From assembly GCA_015277795.1 (NCBI GenBank), contig CP063848.1, positions 1,798,001-1,862,000 of the forward strand: a stretch of DNA of 64,000 nt, in the 5' to 3' direction. The notes under the pieces are model-generated. The model saw nothing but the letters and a program-made list of their open reading frames with translations, was not told where the DNA came from and ran no database searches. The stretch is from Massilia sp. UMI-21 (lineage in GTDB: Bacteria > Pseudomonadota > Gammaproteobacteria > Burkholderiales > Burkholderiaceae_D). A program made the position numbers and the translations under genes. Below are positions 43,706 to 52,489 of the stretch, piece by piece; position 1 is the first letter of the stretch; the number at the start of each line of letters is the position of its first letter.

Positions 43706-45670
43706 ATGAACGCAACAGTGAGGATAGGGTGGCTGGTCAACCGGCTGCGCTGCATGTCGGTGGCGGAAGTCGGCTACCGGGTCCGCCAGGCGGCTGCGAC
43801 CAGGATGGGCCGGCGCTTGGCCGGCCGCAGCGCCCCCGCGCCGCTGCCGCGTGCGCGCACGCTGGCGGTGCAGGGCGCGCCCGCCCTCGACAAGCACGAG
43901 ATCGAAGCCTTGCTGCTGGACGCCGAACGCATCTGCGCCGGCCACGTGGTGCTGTTCGCCGAACGCCGCTTCGACGTCGGCGTGCCCACCGCCTGGAACC
44001 GCGACCCCGACACCGGCGTGCTCGGCCCCGCCGTCTACGCCGGCGACATCGCCATTACCGACCGCGAGCAGGTCGGCGACATCAAGCACGTGTGGGAGCT
44101 GAACCGCCACCTGCACCTGGTGCGCCTGGCCCAGGCCTGGGTGCTGAGCGGCGAAGAGCGCTGGCTGCACGCGCTCGCGCAGCAGCTGCGCAGCTGGCTC
44201 GAGCAGTGCCCGCCGCTGACCGGCCCCAACTGGACCAGTTCGCTCGAACTCGGCATCCGCCTGATCAACTGGAGCCTGGTGTGGCAACTGGTGGGCGGCG
44301 AGAACAGCCCGCTGTTCGAAGGCGAGTCCGGCCACAAGCTGCGCGAAGACTGGCAGGGCAGCATCCACGCCCATTGCCGCAGCATCGCGCGCCACCTGTC
44401 GCGCCATTCCTCGGCCAACAACCACCTGATCGGCGAGCTGGCCGGCCTGTACGTGGGTGCCAGCACCTGGCCGTGCTGGAAGGAGTCCGCCGGCTGGCTG
44501 GAGCAGGCGCGCCGCGAACTCGAACACGAGGCGGTGCTGCAATTCTCGCGCGACGGCGTCAACCGCGAGCAGGCCTTCGCCTACCATATTTTTTCCAGTG
44601 AATTCCTGTTCGTCGCCGGCCTGATGGGCGAGGCCTGCGGCCAGCCTTTCCCGCGCCCCTACTGGGCTTCGCTGCAGCGCGCGCTGCGCTTCCTGCGCTC
44701 GGTGCGCGACCTTGGCGGCCACGTGCCGGCGGTGGGCGACGCCGACGACGGCTGCGTGTTCCGGCTGGACGCCGCCGGCATGGACCGCGCCGCCCAGCTG
44801 CTGGCGCTGGGCGACACCGTCTTCGGGGCGTCGAACGATACCCACCCCGGCGTACGCTGGCTGCTGCACGCGCTGCCCGGCGCGCGGCCGGACTGCGACC
44901 CGCACGAGGTCGATACCGGCTGGGCCTTCCCGGACGGCGGGTACTTTATGTTCGGCAACCACTTTGGCGAGCACCAGGAGATCAAGGGCCTGCTCGACTG
45001 CGGCCCGCTGGGCTACCTCGGCATCGCCGCCCATGGCCATGCCGATGCGCTGGCATTGAGCCTGTCGGTGGCCGGCGAGGAATGCCTGATCGACGCGGGC
45101 ACCTATTCCTACTGGCAAGACCAGAAGTGGCGCGACTACTTCCGCGGCACCTCGAGCCACAATACGGTGCGTATCGACGGCCTCGACCAGTCGACCAGCG
45201 GCGGGCGCTTCATGTGGCTGCGCAAGGCCGAGGCGCATATCGACCGCATGCCCAACAGCCCGAACGACTTCGATTTTCGCGGCTCGCACGACGGCTATAC
45301 CCGCTTGCCGGACCCGGTACGGCACATGCGCAGCGTGCGTTTCGACGGCGCCGCCAACACCCTGGTGGTGCGCGACGAGATCTCGGCGCGCAAGCAGCAC
45401 AAGGTCGAGCTGTTCTGGCACTTCGCGCCCGAACTCGACGTGCGCCTGACCAGCCAGGGCCTGTCGGTGCGCGGCCAGCGCTTCGTGCTGCAGATGCAGG
45501 CCAGCGGCGCCGACCTGCAGCTGGAACTGGTGCGCGGGGCCGAGAACCCGCCGCTCGGCTGGTGCTCGCGCACCTATGAATCGAAACGTCCCTGCGAGGT
45601 GCTCAGGATCACGACCGTATCGTCCGCCGTTCCGGTCGAATGCAGGTTTACAATAACGTTTTTGCATTAA
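43706..45670 (+). CDS. Heparinase II/III-family (alginate lyase-like) protein, no signal peptide
   Basis: The 654-aa protein starts with the family leader RLRCMSVAEVGYRVRQAA. An alpha/alpha toroid (residues ~60-380) with ENSPLFEGESGHKL and SANNHLIGELAGLYVGA follows. A heparinase II/III C-terminal domain has HGHADALALSLSVAG, SSHNTVRIDGLDQS and WHFAPEL. No signal peptide is visible, so unlike the lyase at 36539 it may act inside the cell or need another export route. Members occur in many capsule and exopolysaccharide loci. It overlaps nothing and is followed by a 57-bp gap and wecB. Confidence 0.85.
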   Translation: MNATVRIGWLVNRLRCMSVAEVGYRVRQAAATRMGRRLAGRSAPAPLPRARTLAVQGAPALDKHEIEALLLDAERICAGHVVLFAERRFDVGVPTAWNRDPDTGVLGPAVYAGDIAITDREQVGDIKHVWELNRHLHLVRLAQAWVLSGEERWLHALAQQLRSWLEQCPPLTGPNWTSSLELGIRLINWSLVWQLVGGENSPLFEGESGHKLREDWQGSIHAHCRSIARHLSRHSSANNHLIGELAGLYVGASTWPCWKESAGWLEQARRELEHEAVLQFSRDGVNREQAFAYHIFSSEFLFVAGLMGEACGQPFPRPYWASLQRALRFLRSVRDLGGHVPAVGDADDGCVFRLDAAGMDRAAQLLALGDTVFGASNDTHPGVRWLLHALPGARPDCDPHEVDTGWAFPDGGYFMFGNHFGEHQEIKGLLDCGPLGYLGIAAHGHADALALSLSVAGEECLIDAGTYSYWQDQKWRDYFRGTSSHNTVRIDGLDQSTSGGRFMWLRKAEAHIDRMPNSPNDFDFRGSHDGYTRLPDPVRHMRSVRFDGAANTLVVRDEISARKQHKVELFWHFAPELDVRLTSQGLSVRGQRFVLQMQASGADLQLELVRGAENPPLGWCSRTYESKRPCEVLRITTVSSAVPVECRFTITFLH

Positions 45671-45727
45671 CAGACAACAAGCAGTGTGTCTTTAATAAAT
45701 TAGAAATTTACAAAGGGAAATGTCCAT

Positions 45728-46861
45728 ATGTTGATTTACCTCGTTGCCGGTGCGCGTCCGAACTTCATGAAGATCGCGCCGATCGTGCGCGCCCTGCAGG
45801 CCCAGGAGACGCTGTCCTTCAAGATCATCCACACCGGACAGCACTACGACCGCGAGATGAACGACGTGTTCTTCGAAGAACTGGGCATTCCGCAGCCGGA
45901 CGTGTTCATGGCCGCCGGCGGCGGCAGCCACGGGCAGCAGACCGCCAAGATCATGGTCGCGTTTGAAGAGCTGTGCATGGCCGAGCGGCCAAGCGCGGTG
46001 CTGGTGGTGGGCGACGTCAACTCGACCCTGGCCTGCTCGATCGTGGCCAAGAAGCTGGTGATCCCGGTCGCCCACGTCGAGGCCGGCCTGCGCAGCGGCG
46101 ACATCAGCATGCCCGAGGAAATCAACCGCCTGGTCACCGACAGCATCTCGGACTGGTTCTTCGCCACCGAGCCGGCCGCCGTCGAGCACCTGCGCCGCGA
46201 AGGCAAGCCGGATTCCGCAGTGCACTATGTCGGCCACGTGATGGTGGACAACGTGCTGTACCAGGCCGACAAGCTGTCGCGCGCCGACACCGCGGCCTTC
46301 GAGACCAGCGGCTTCAAGGCGCAGCAGGGGGCCCAGGGCGGGCGCTATGGCGTGGTGACCCTGCACCGCCCGAGCAATGTCGACGAGCCGGAAACCTTCG
46401 CCCGCATCGCCGGCGCGCTCAAGGAGATCGCCCAGGAATTGCCGCTGATTTTCCCGGTGCATCCGCGTACCCGCGCCAACATCGAGAAGTTCGGCATCGA
46501 TCTCGGCCCCAACATCACGCTGGCCGGGCCGCAGGCCTACATGGCCTTCCTCAACCTGTGGAAGGACGCGGCCGTGGTGCTTACCGACAGCGGCGGGCTG
46601 CAGGAAGAAACCACCGCGCTGGGCGTGCCCTGCGTGACCATCCGCGAGAACACCGAACGTCCGGTGACGGTCGAAGAGGGCTCCAATGTCCTGGCCGGCA
46701 CCGATCCCGACACCATCGTCCGCGAAGCGCGCAAGGTGCTGCGCGGCGAAGGCAAGCAGGGCCGCCGCCCGCAGTTGTGGGACGGCAAGGCGGCCGAACG
46801 CATCGTCGCGATCCTGGCCAAGGAGATCGCGCCGGCAACGCCGCAAGGCCTTGCCGCATAG
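45728..46861 (+). CDS. wecB: UDP-N-acetylglucosamine 2-epimerase (non-hydrolysing)
   Basis: The 377-aa GT-B-fold enzyme interconverts UDP-GlcNAc and UDP-ManNAc in the cytoplasm. It starts VAGARPNFMKIAPIVRAL and has TGQHYDREMNDVFFEELGI, HVEAGLRSGD with PEEINRL, VTLHRPSNVD and TDSGGLQEETTALGVPC. All are family hallmarks. The start ATG follows AAGGGAAA. With wecG downstream it implies ManNAc in the polymer. No wecC dehydrogenase is present in the window, so oxidation to ManNAcA is not indicated. Confidence 0.96.
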   Translation: MLIYLVAGARPNFMKIAPIVRALQAQETLSFKIIHTGQHYDREMNDVFFEELGIPQPDVFMAAGGGSHGQQTAKIMVAFEELCMAERPSAVLVVGDVNSTLACSIVAKKLVIPVAHVEAGLRSGDISMPEEINRLVTDSISDWFFATEPAAVEHLRREGKPDSAVHYVGHVMVDNVLYQADKLSRADTAAFETSGFKAQQGAQGGRYGVVTLHRPSNVDEPETFARIAGALKEIAQELPLIFPVHPRTRANIEKFGIDLGPNITLAGPQAYMAFLNLWKDAAVVLTDSGGLQEETTALGVPCVTIRENTERPVTVEEGSNVLAGTDPDTIVREARKVLRGEGKQGRRPQLWDGKAAERIVAILAKEIAPATPQGLAA

Positions 46862-46887
46862 GTGCCTTACCCGAGTAAAGGAATCAC

Positions 46888-47652
46888 ATGGATGACCGGA
46901 TCACGTTGATGGGCTGTCAGGTGGACAACCTGAGCATGGAAGAGACTCTGGGCAAGGTTGAAGGATTCATCGAATCCGGCTTGCCCCATCAGCATGTGGT
47001 GGTCAACGTGGACAAGCTGGTCAAGGCCAGTCGCGATCCCGAATTGCGCCAGATCATCAACGACTGCGCGCTGGTCAACGTCGACGGCATGCCGGTGGTG
47101 TGGGCCTCGCGCCTGCTCGGCAAGCCGCTCAAGGAACGGGTCGCCGGGGTCGACCTGTTCGAGGCGCTGATGCGGCGCGCCGGCGAAAAGGGCTGGCGCG
47201 TGTTCCTGCTCGGCGCGCGCGAGGAAGTCGTCGGCCAAGTGGCCGACACCTATACCCGCAAGTACCCGCAGCTGGTGCTGGCGGGTTACCGCAACGGCTA
47301 CTGGCAGGGTGAGGAAGAAGAAGCCCTGGTTGCCGAGCAGATCCGGGCGAGCAGGGCCGACCTGCTGTTCGTGGCGATCAGCTCGCCAAAGAAGGAGCAG
47401 TTCCTCGGCAAATACCAGGCCCATATGCGGATTCCTTTCGCAATGGGCGTCGGCGGCACCTTCGATGTCGCCATCGGCAAGGTCAAGCGGGCCCCGCTCT
47501 GGATGCAGAAGTCGGGGCTCGAATGGTTTTACCGCTTCCTGCAAGAGCCGCGCCGCATGTTCCGGCGCTATTTCATCGAAGACATGGCTTTCATCGGCCT
47601 GTTGCTGAAAGAAGCCCTGAAGGGCCGGGGCAGGCAGGTCAAGCAGGGATAA
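46888..47652 (+). CDS. WecG/TagA/CpsF-family glycosyltransferase (GT26)
   Basis: The 254-aa enzyme has the GT26 motifs VNVDKLVKASRDPELR, INDCALVNVDGMPVVWASRL, FLLGAREEVV and MGVGGTFDVAIGKVKRAPLWM, with a C-terminal FYRFLQEPRR segment. GT26 enzymes move ManNAc or ManNAcA from UDP to a lipid-linked GlcNAc at the inner membrane face. The wecB neighbour supplies the donor. TagA-like use of UDP-ManNAc is more likely than WecG-like use of ManNAcA, given no wecC. A hairpin follows the stop directly. Confidence 0.9.
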   Translation: MDDRITLMGCQVDNLSMEETLGKVEGFIESGLPHQHVVVNVDKLVKASRDPELRQIINDCALVNVDGMPVVWASRLLGKPLKERVAGVDLFEALMRRAGEKGWRVFLLGAREEVVGQVADTYTRKYPQLVLAGYRNGYWQGEEEEALVAEQIRASRADLLFVAISSPKKEQFLGKYQAHMRIPFAMGVGGTFDVAIGKVKRAPLWMQKSGLEWFYRFLQEPRRMFRRYFIEDMAFIGLLLKEALKGRGRQVKQG

Positions 47653-47673
47653 GGGCGGCCACAGAAGCCGCCC
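47653..47673 (+). repeat. Hairpin at the wecG-type gene 3' end
   Basis: GGGCGGC pairs with GCCGCCC around a 7-nt loop directly after the TAA stop. With no T-tract, it may be a weak terminator or RNA-stabilising element. A 186-bp gap to galE follows. Confidence 0.4.
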
Positions 47674-47859
47674 GTACGAGAATACACAGCAAGCGCCCCG
47701 GAGCAGCAACACGGCGCGGCGCGCGCAGCGCCGCCAGGCCCTGCCGCCCATGGCGTGGGCGCCGGAAGCGTGCGGGCCTGTGCGCGATGGCCGTGATATG
47801 CTGCGCTATTGCTTGTCATACTACTAATACATTCTACATATCACAGAGAGCAAAAAGAC

Positions 47860-48858
47860 ATGAAGATCCTGGTTACTGGCGGCATGGGCTACATCGGTTC
47901 GCATACCGTCGTCGAACTGCAGAACGCGGGCCATGAGGTGGTCGTGGTGGACAACCTGTGCAACGCGGTCGCATCGGTGCAGGAGCGGGTGCAGCGCATC
48001 ACGGGCAAGCCCTTCATTTTCGAACAGGCCGACATCCGCGACCGCGCGGCCATGGAACGCGTCTTCGGCGCCCACCGGGCCGACGCGGTGATTCACTTCG
48101 CCGGCCTGAAGGCGGTCGGCGAATCGGTGGCGCAGCCGCTGCGCTACTACGACAACAACGTCAACGGCAGCGTGATCCTGTTCGAGACGATGGCCAAGTT
48201 CGGCGTCAAGACCATCGTGTTCTCGTCCTCGGCCACCGTGTACGGCGACCCGGCCTCGGTGCCGATCCGCGAAGACTTCCCGCTGTCGGCCACCAACCCC
48301 TATGGCCGCAGCAAGCTGATGATCGAAGACATCCTGCGCGACCTCGCCAAGGCCGAGCCGGACTGGCGCATCGCGCTGCTGCGCTACTTCAACCCGGTCG
48401 GCGCCCACGAGAGCGGCCTGATCGGCGAAGAGCCGAACGGCATCCCGAACAACCTCGTCCCCTACATCGCCCAGGTCGCCAATGGCCAGCGTGACAAACT
48501 CTCGGTTTTCGGCGGCGACTACCCGACCCCGGACGGCACCGGCCTGCGCGACTACATCCACGTGGTCGACCTGGCGATCGGCCACGTGAAGACCCTCGAC
48601 CGCCTGGCCAAGGAGCCGGGCATCGTTACCTATAACCTCGGCACTGGCCGTGGCAACAGCGTGCTGGAAATGGTGCACGCTTTCGAACAAGCCTGTGGGC
48701 GCCCGATTCCCTACCAGATCGTCGAGCGCCGTCCGGGCGACGTGGCCAAGTGCTACGCCGACCCGGCCAAGGCGCGCCAAGAGCTGGGCTGGACTGCCGA
48801 GCGTGATGTCGCTCAAATGTGCGCCGACGTATGGCGCTACCAAACCACAGCCAAATAA
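47860..48858 (+). CDS. galE: UDP-glucose 4-epimerase
   Basis: The 332-aa extended SDR interconverts UDP-glucose and UDP-galactose with bound NAD. It has GGMGYIGSHTVVEL, HFAGLKAVGESVAQPLRYYD, SSSATVYGDP, NPYGRSK (Tyr-x3-Lys) and RYFNPVGAHESG, plus the late DGTGLRDYIHVVDLA. It starts at ATG 47860, in-frame with a longer upstream reading that lacks a ribosome site. It supplies UDP-Gal (and possibly UDP-GalNAc) to the polymer. An AT-richer stretch before it may hold its promoter. Confidence 0.97.
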   Translation: MKILVTGGMGYIGSHTVVELQNAGHEVVVVDNLCNAVASVQERVQRITGKPFIFEQADIRDRAAMERVFGAHRADAVIHFAGLKAVGESVAQPLRYYDNNVNGSVILFETMAKFGVKTIVFSSSATVYGDPASVPIREDFPLSATNPYGRSKLMIEDILRDLAKAEPDWRIALLRYFNPVGAHESGLIGEEPNGIPNNLVPYIAQVANGQRDKLSVFGGDYPTPDGTGLRDYIHVVDLAIGHVKTLDRLAKEPGIVTYNLGTGRGNSVLEMVHAFEQACGRPIPYQIVERRPGDVAKCYADPAKARQELGWTAERDVAQMCADVWRYQTTAK

Positions 48859-48888
48859 TCCAAGTCATGTAAATTAAAGGACGGTCTG

Positions 48889-50079
48889 ATGAAAGCCATG
48901 ATTCTCGCTGCAGGCAAAGGCACGCGTGTACGCCCGCTGACCTATGACCTGCCCAAACCCATGATTCCCCTGCTGGGCAAACCCGTGATGGCCTACCTGG
49001 TCGACCATCTCAAGAAGCACGGCGTGACCGAGATCATGGTCAATGTCAGCTGGCTCCACGAGAAAATCGAAGAATACTTCGGCGAGGGCGAGCAGTTCGG
49101 GGTCCAGATCGGCTACTCCTTCGAGGGCTATATCAAGGACGACGGCGCCATCGTGCCCGAGCCGATCGGCTCGGCCGGCGGCATGAAGAAGATCCAGGAG
49201 TTCGGCGGCTTCTTCGACGACACCACCATCGTGCTGTGCGGCGACGCCCTGATCGACCTCGACCTGAAGGCGGCGCTGCTCGAGCACCGCCGCAAGGGTG
49301 CGATGGCGACCGTCATCACCAAGGAAGTCCCATGGGACAAGGTTTCGTCCTATGGCGTGGTGGTCACCGACGCCGAGGGCCGCATCACCGAGTTCCAGGA
49401 AAAACCGTCCGAGGCCGATGCCAAGTCCAACTTCATCTCGACCGGCATCTACATCTTCGAGCCCGAGGTCATCGACCTGATTCCGTCGGGCGTGCCATTC
49501 GACATCGGAAGCGAACTGTTCCCGCTGCTGGCCGAACGCGGCCTGCCGTTCTACGCCCAGGGCCGCCCGTTCAACTGGCTCGACATCGGCACCATGAGCG
49601 ACTACTGGGAAGTGCTGCAGACCGTGCTGACCGGCGAGGTCAACCACATGGACGTGCCCGGCATCCAGATCGAGCCGGGCGTCTGGACCGGACTGAACAC
49701 GAGCATCGACTGGAACGGCACGAGCATCGAAGGGCCGGTCTACATCGGCTCGAACGTGCGCATCGAAGCCGGCGCCCGCATCGTCGGCCCGACCTGGATC
49801 GGCCATGGCAGCCACATCTGCGAAGGCGCCGAGGTCGTGCGTAGCGTGTTGTTCGAATACACACGGGTGTTGCATGATGTAACATTGCATGAAATGATCG
49901 TATTCAAAGACTACAGTGTCGACCGCAAGGGCGAGATGAAGCATGCATCCGAGTACTCCTCGGAAGAGTGGCTGAACGCGCGCGACCGCCGACGCTCCCG
50001 TCGCAAGGAAATCGACAGCGTCGCCGATCACGCCGTCGTCAAGACCTCAGAAAAAATTCCAGAGAAAGTCAGCGCATGA
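48889..50079 (+). CDS. Sugar-1-phosphate nucleotidyltransferase with left-handed beta-helix domain
   Basis: The 396-aa cytoplasmic enzyme has the pyrophosphorylase motif ILAAGKGTRVRPLT with DLPKPMIPL, GSAGGMKK and FQEKPSEADA. The C-terminal part (GVWTGLNTSIDWNGTSIEG, VYIGSNVRIEAGARIVGP) is a hexapeptide-repeat beta helix. It resembles GDP-mannose and glucose-1-phosphate pyrophosphorylases. The next gene is a separate manC, so it more likely makes a different activated sugar, such as UDP- or GDP-glucose. It ends with a charged tail and overlaps manC by four bases (ATGA). Confidence 0.85.
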   Translation: MKAMILAAGKGTRVRPLTYDLPKPMIPLLGKPVMAYLVDHLKKHGVTEIMVNVSWLHEKIEEYFGEGEQFGVQIGYSFEGYIKDDGAIVPEPIGSAGGMKKIQEFGGFFDDTTIVLCGDALIDLDLKAALLEHRRKGAMATVITKEVPWDKVSSYGVVVTDAEGRITEFQEKPSEADAKSNFISTGIYIFEPEVIDLIPSGVPFDIGSELFPLLAERGLPFYAQGRPFNWLDIGTMSDYWEVLQTVLTGEVNHMDVPGIQIEPGVWTGLNTSIDWNGTSIEGPVYIGSNVRIEAGARIVGPTWIGHGSHICEGAEVVRSVLFEYTRVLHDVTLHEMIVFKDYSVDRKGEMKHASEYSSEEWLNARDRRRSRRKEIDSVADHAVVKTSEKIPEKVSA

Positions 50080-51494
50080 AAATTTATCCAGTCATCCTCT
50101 CCGGCGGCGCCGGTACCCGCCTGTGGCCGCTCTCGCGCGCCGTGCTGCCCAAGCAGCTGCTGCCCCTGGTGGCGGACAGGACCATGCTGCAGGAAACTGC
50201 GCTGCGGGTGGCCGACTGGCCGGGAGTGATGGCGCCGCTGGTCGTCTGCGGCAACGACCACCGCTTCATGGTGGCCGAGCAGCTGCGCGAGATCGGCATC
50301 ACGCCGCTCGGCATCCTGCTCGAACCGGTCGGCCGCAACACCGCCCCGGCGGTCGCGGCGGCGGCCCACTACCTGAAGTCGATCGATCCGGAAGCGCTGA
50401 TGCTGGTGCTGCCGGCCGACCACGTCATCGAGAACGGCGCCGCCTTCCGCGACGCGGTCGAGCGCGCCGTGACCCTGGTCGGGCAGGGCGCCCTGGCCAC
50501 CTTCGGCATCGTGCCGAAGACCCCGGAAACCGGCTACGGCTACATCCGCCGCGGCGAACAGGTCGCCAACTGCGGCGACTGCTACAAGGTGGCGCGCTTC
50601 GTCGAGAAGCCGGACGCCGCCACCGCCCAGACCTTCCTCGACGAAGGCGGCTACTACTGGAACAGCGGCATGTTCATGTTCCACGCCGAGCGCTTCCTCA
50701 AGGAACTGCAGGAGCACGCGCCGGCGATCGCCGCCGCCGCCGAGCAGGCCGTCAGCACCGGCTACCGCGACCTCGACTTCTGCCGCCTCGAAGAAAAGGC
50801 CTTCTCGGACAGCCCGTCCGACTCGATCGACTACGCGGTGATGGAAAAGACCCGCGATGCGGCCGTGGTGCCGGCCGACATCGGCTGGAACGACGTCGGC
50901 TCCTGGTCGGCGCTGTGGGAAGTGCAGCCGAAGGACGCCGACGGCAACGCCCGCCGCGGCGACGTCTACCTGGACGGCGTCACGAATTCGCTGGTGCGCG
51001 CGGAATCGCGCATCGTGGCGGTGGTCGGGGTGGACAACCTGGTGGTGGTCGAGACCCAGGACGCGGTGCTGGTCACCCACAAGGACCAGGTCCAGCGCGT
51101 CAAGCAGGTGGTCGACCACCTCAAGAGCAAGGCGCGTACCGAGCACCTGCACCATACCCGCGTGTACCGCCCGTGGGGCCACTACGAGGGCATCGACGCG
51201 GGTGACCGTTTCCAGGTCAAGCGCATCACGGTCAAGCCGGGCGAGAAGCTCTCGCTGCAGATGCACCATCACCGCGCCGAGCACTGGGTGGTGGTGTCGG
51301 GCACGGCGCGCGTGACCTGCGGCGACAAGGTCTGCCTGCTGTCGGAAAACGAGTCGACCTACATCCCGATCGGCGTCACCCACCGGCTGGAAAACCCGGG
51401 CAGGCTGCCCTTGCACCTCATCGAAGTGCAGTCCGGCAGCTACCTCGGCGAGGACGACATCGTCCGCTTCGAGGATATCTACCAGCGCGCGTAG
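50076..51494 (+). CDS. manC: Mannose-1-phosphate guanylyltransferase / mannose-6-phosphate isomerase
   Basis: The 472-aa bifunctional type II enzyme makes GDP-mannose. The N-terminal domain has ILSGGAGTRLWPLSR and KQLLPLV, VLPADHVI and FVEKPDAATA. The C-terminal cupin (QMHHHRAEHWVVVSGTARV) is the isomerase domain. It starts at ATG 50076, overlapping the upstream stop, so expression is coupled. It provides GDP-mannose for gmd-fcl at the start of the locus and directly for mannose transfer. A long hairpin follows at 51529-51563 and probably closes the exopolysaccharide locus. Confidence 0.96.
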   Translation: MKIYPVILSGGAGTRLWPLSRAVLPKQLLPLVADRTMLQETALRVADWPGVMAPLVVCGNDHRFMVAEQLREIGITPLGILLEPVGRNTAPAVAAAAHYLKSIDPEALMLVLPADHVIENGAAFRDAVERAVTLVGQGALATFGIVPKTPETGYGYIRRGEQVANCGDCYKVARFVEKPDAATAQTFLDEGGYYWNSGMFMFHAERFLKELQEHAPAIAAAAEQAVSTGYRDLDFCRLEEKAFSDSPSDSIDYAVMEKTRDAAVVPADIGWNDVGSWSALWEVQPKDADGNARRGDVYLDGVTNSLVRAESRIVAVVGVDNLVVVETQDAVLVTHKDQVQRVKQVVDHLKSKARTEHLHHTRVYRPWGHYEGIDAGDRFQVKRITVKPGEKLSLQMHHHRAEHWVVVSGTARVTCGDKVCLLSENESTYIPIGVTHRLENPGRLPLHLIEVQSGSYLGEDDIVRFEDIYQRA

Positions 51495-51528
51495 GGTCTG
51501 CGGCAAGGCCAGGCAGGCATAGCGGGCC

Positions 51529-51563
51529 AAGCGGGTTCGTCCAGCTTACGGACGAACCCGCTT
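51529..51563. terminator. Long hairpin closing the exopolysaccharide locus
   Basis: AAGCGGGTTCGTCC (51529-51542) and GGACGAACCCGCTT (51550-51563) form a perfect 14-bp stem with a 7-nt loop, 35 bp after the manC stop. There is no long T-tract on either strand, so function as a terminator is likely but not certain. Confidence 0.55.
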
Positions 51564-51642
51564 GCGCAGCGGAACCGTGCGAACCCCTTCCGGAACGCGG
51601 GCATACAATGCCCGCAACTGAACCGAGCAAGGGGGGAGCACC

Positions 51643-52374
51643 ATGAAAACAATGCTTGCAGCGTCTGGCCTGGCCATCAGCATGACGCTGGGCCTGGCAG
51701 CGCCGGCGGCGCATGCCCAGAGCGGTGCGCCACTGCTGGACCTGACCCTGTACGGCCAGCTCGAACGCTGGCTGGGCATCGGCCCGCTGGACCTGCGCAA
51801 CATCTACACACGCCAGACCGGTCACAACTCGCGCGACTTCCACGAGGCCGCCGATGGCGCCGGCATCACGTTCACGCTCCTGCAGGTCACCAACGACTTC
51901 GGCCAGAGCTGGATCGTCGGCGGCTACAACCCGCAGAGCTGGTCGTCCACCGACGGCTGGCACGAAACCCCGCGTGACTGGCAGCGCACCGCCTTCATCT
52001 TCAATTACACCGCCGGCGAACTGTGGCGCCAGGTCCAGACCAGCGACATTCTCCCGAACCGCGGATTGCGCCAGACCTTCAATGAGCCCAATCACGGTCC
52101 GACCTTCGGCGCCGGCCCCGACCTGCTGGTCAACGACCGCCTGAATGCCGCACTGTCCTGGCAGGTAAGCTACGGCAACGGGCTCACCGAGGGCACCAGC
52201 ATCATCGACGGCAGCACGGGCGGCCAGCTGTTCCAGGTCGACGCGCTCGAGGTGTATTCGATCTCCCCGGTACCGGAGCCGGCCAACACGGCGATGTTCC
52301 TCGGCGGCCTGGGCGTGCTGGGCTGGACCGCATGGCGGCGCCGCGCGCGTCCGGCGCCCCGGCGCACGCACTGA
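51643..52374 (+). CDS. PEP-CTERM sorting domain-containing protein
   Basis: The 243-aa protein has a signal peptide (ends near AAHAQS) and the sorting signal VPEPANTAMFLGGLGVLG followed by WTAWRRRARP. The central domain is not recognised. It contains several Trp and Asn residues and looks beta-rich. It would be exported by Sec and processed by XrtB. It follows the manC hairpin; an 8-bp hairpin (51597-51615) lies upstream of the start, and no sigma-54 type site is seen. It is the nearest PEP-CTERM gene to the eps locus. Confidence 0.88.
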   Translation: MKTMLAASGLAISMTLGLAAPAAHAQSGAPLLDLTLYGQLERWLGIGPLDLRNIYTRQTGHNSRDFHEAADGAGITFTLLQVTNDFGQSWIVGGYNPQSWSSTDGWHETPRDWQRTAFIFNYTAGELWRQVQTSDILPNRGLRQTFNEPNHGPTFGAGPDLLVNDRLNAALSWQVSYGNGLTEGTSIIDGSTGGQLFQVDALEVYSISPVPEPANTAMFLGGLGVLGWTAWRRRARPAPRRTH

Positions 52375-52489
52375 AGGGCAGTGCAGCCTGCGGCCGGCGC
52401 CTTGACAGGCGTGAGATGACTGAACGGCAAGCTGTGGCATGATGGCGGCGGAGCCTTGGTTCCGCCCCCGTTCATCCTGCGACCGATCC

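Noticed and set aside
41120..45667. Minus-strand open frame of 1515 codons opposite two GT4 genes and a lyase
   Set aside because: Low-complexity His/Arg/Ala-rich translation with no motif; the plus strand holds well-formed genes.
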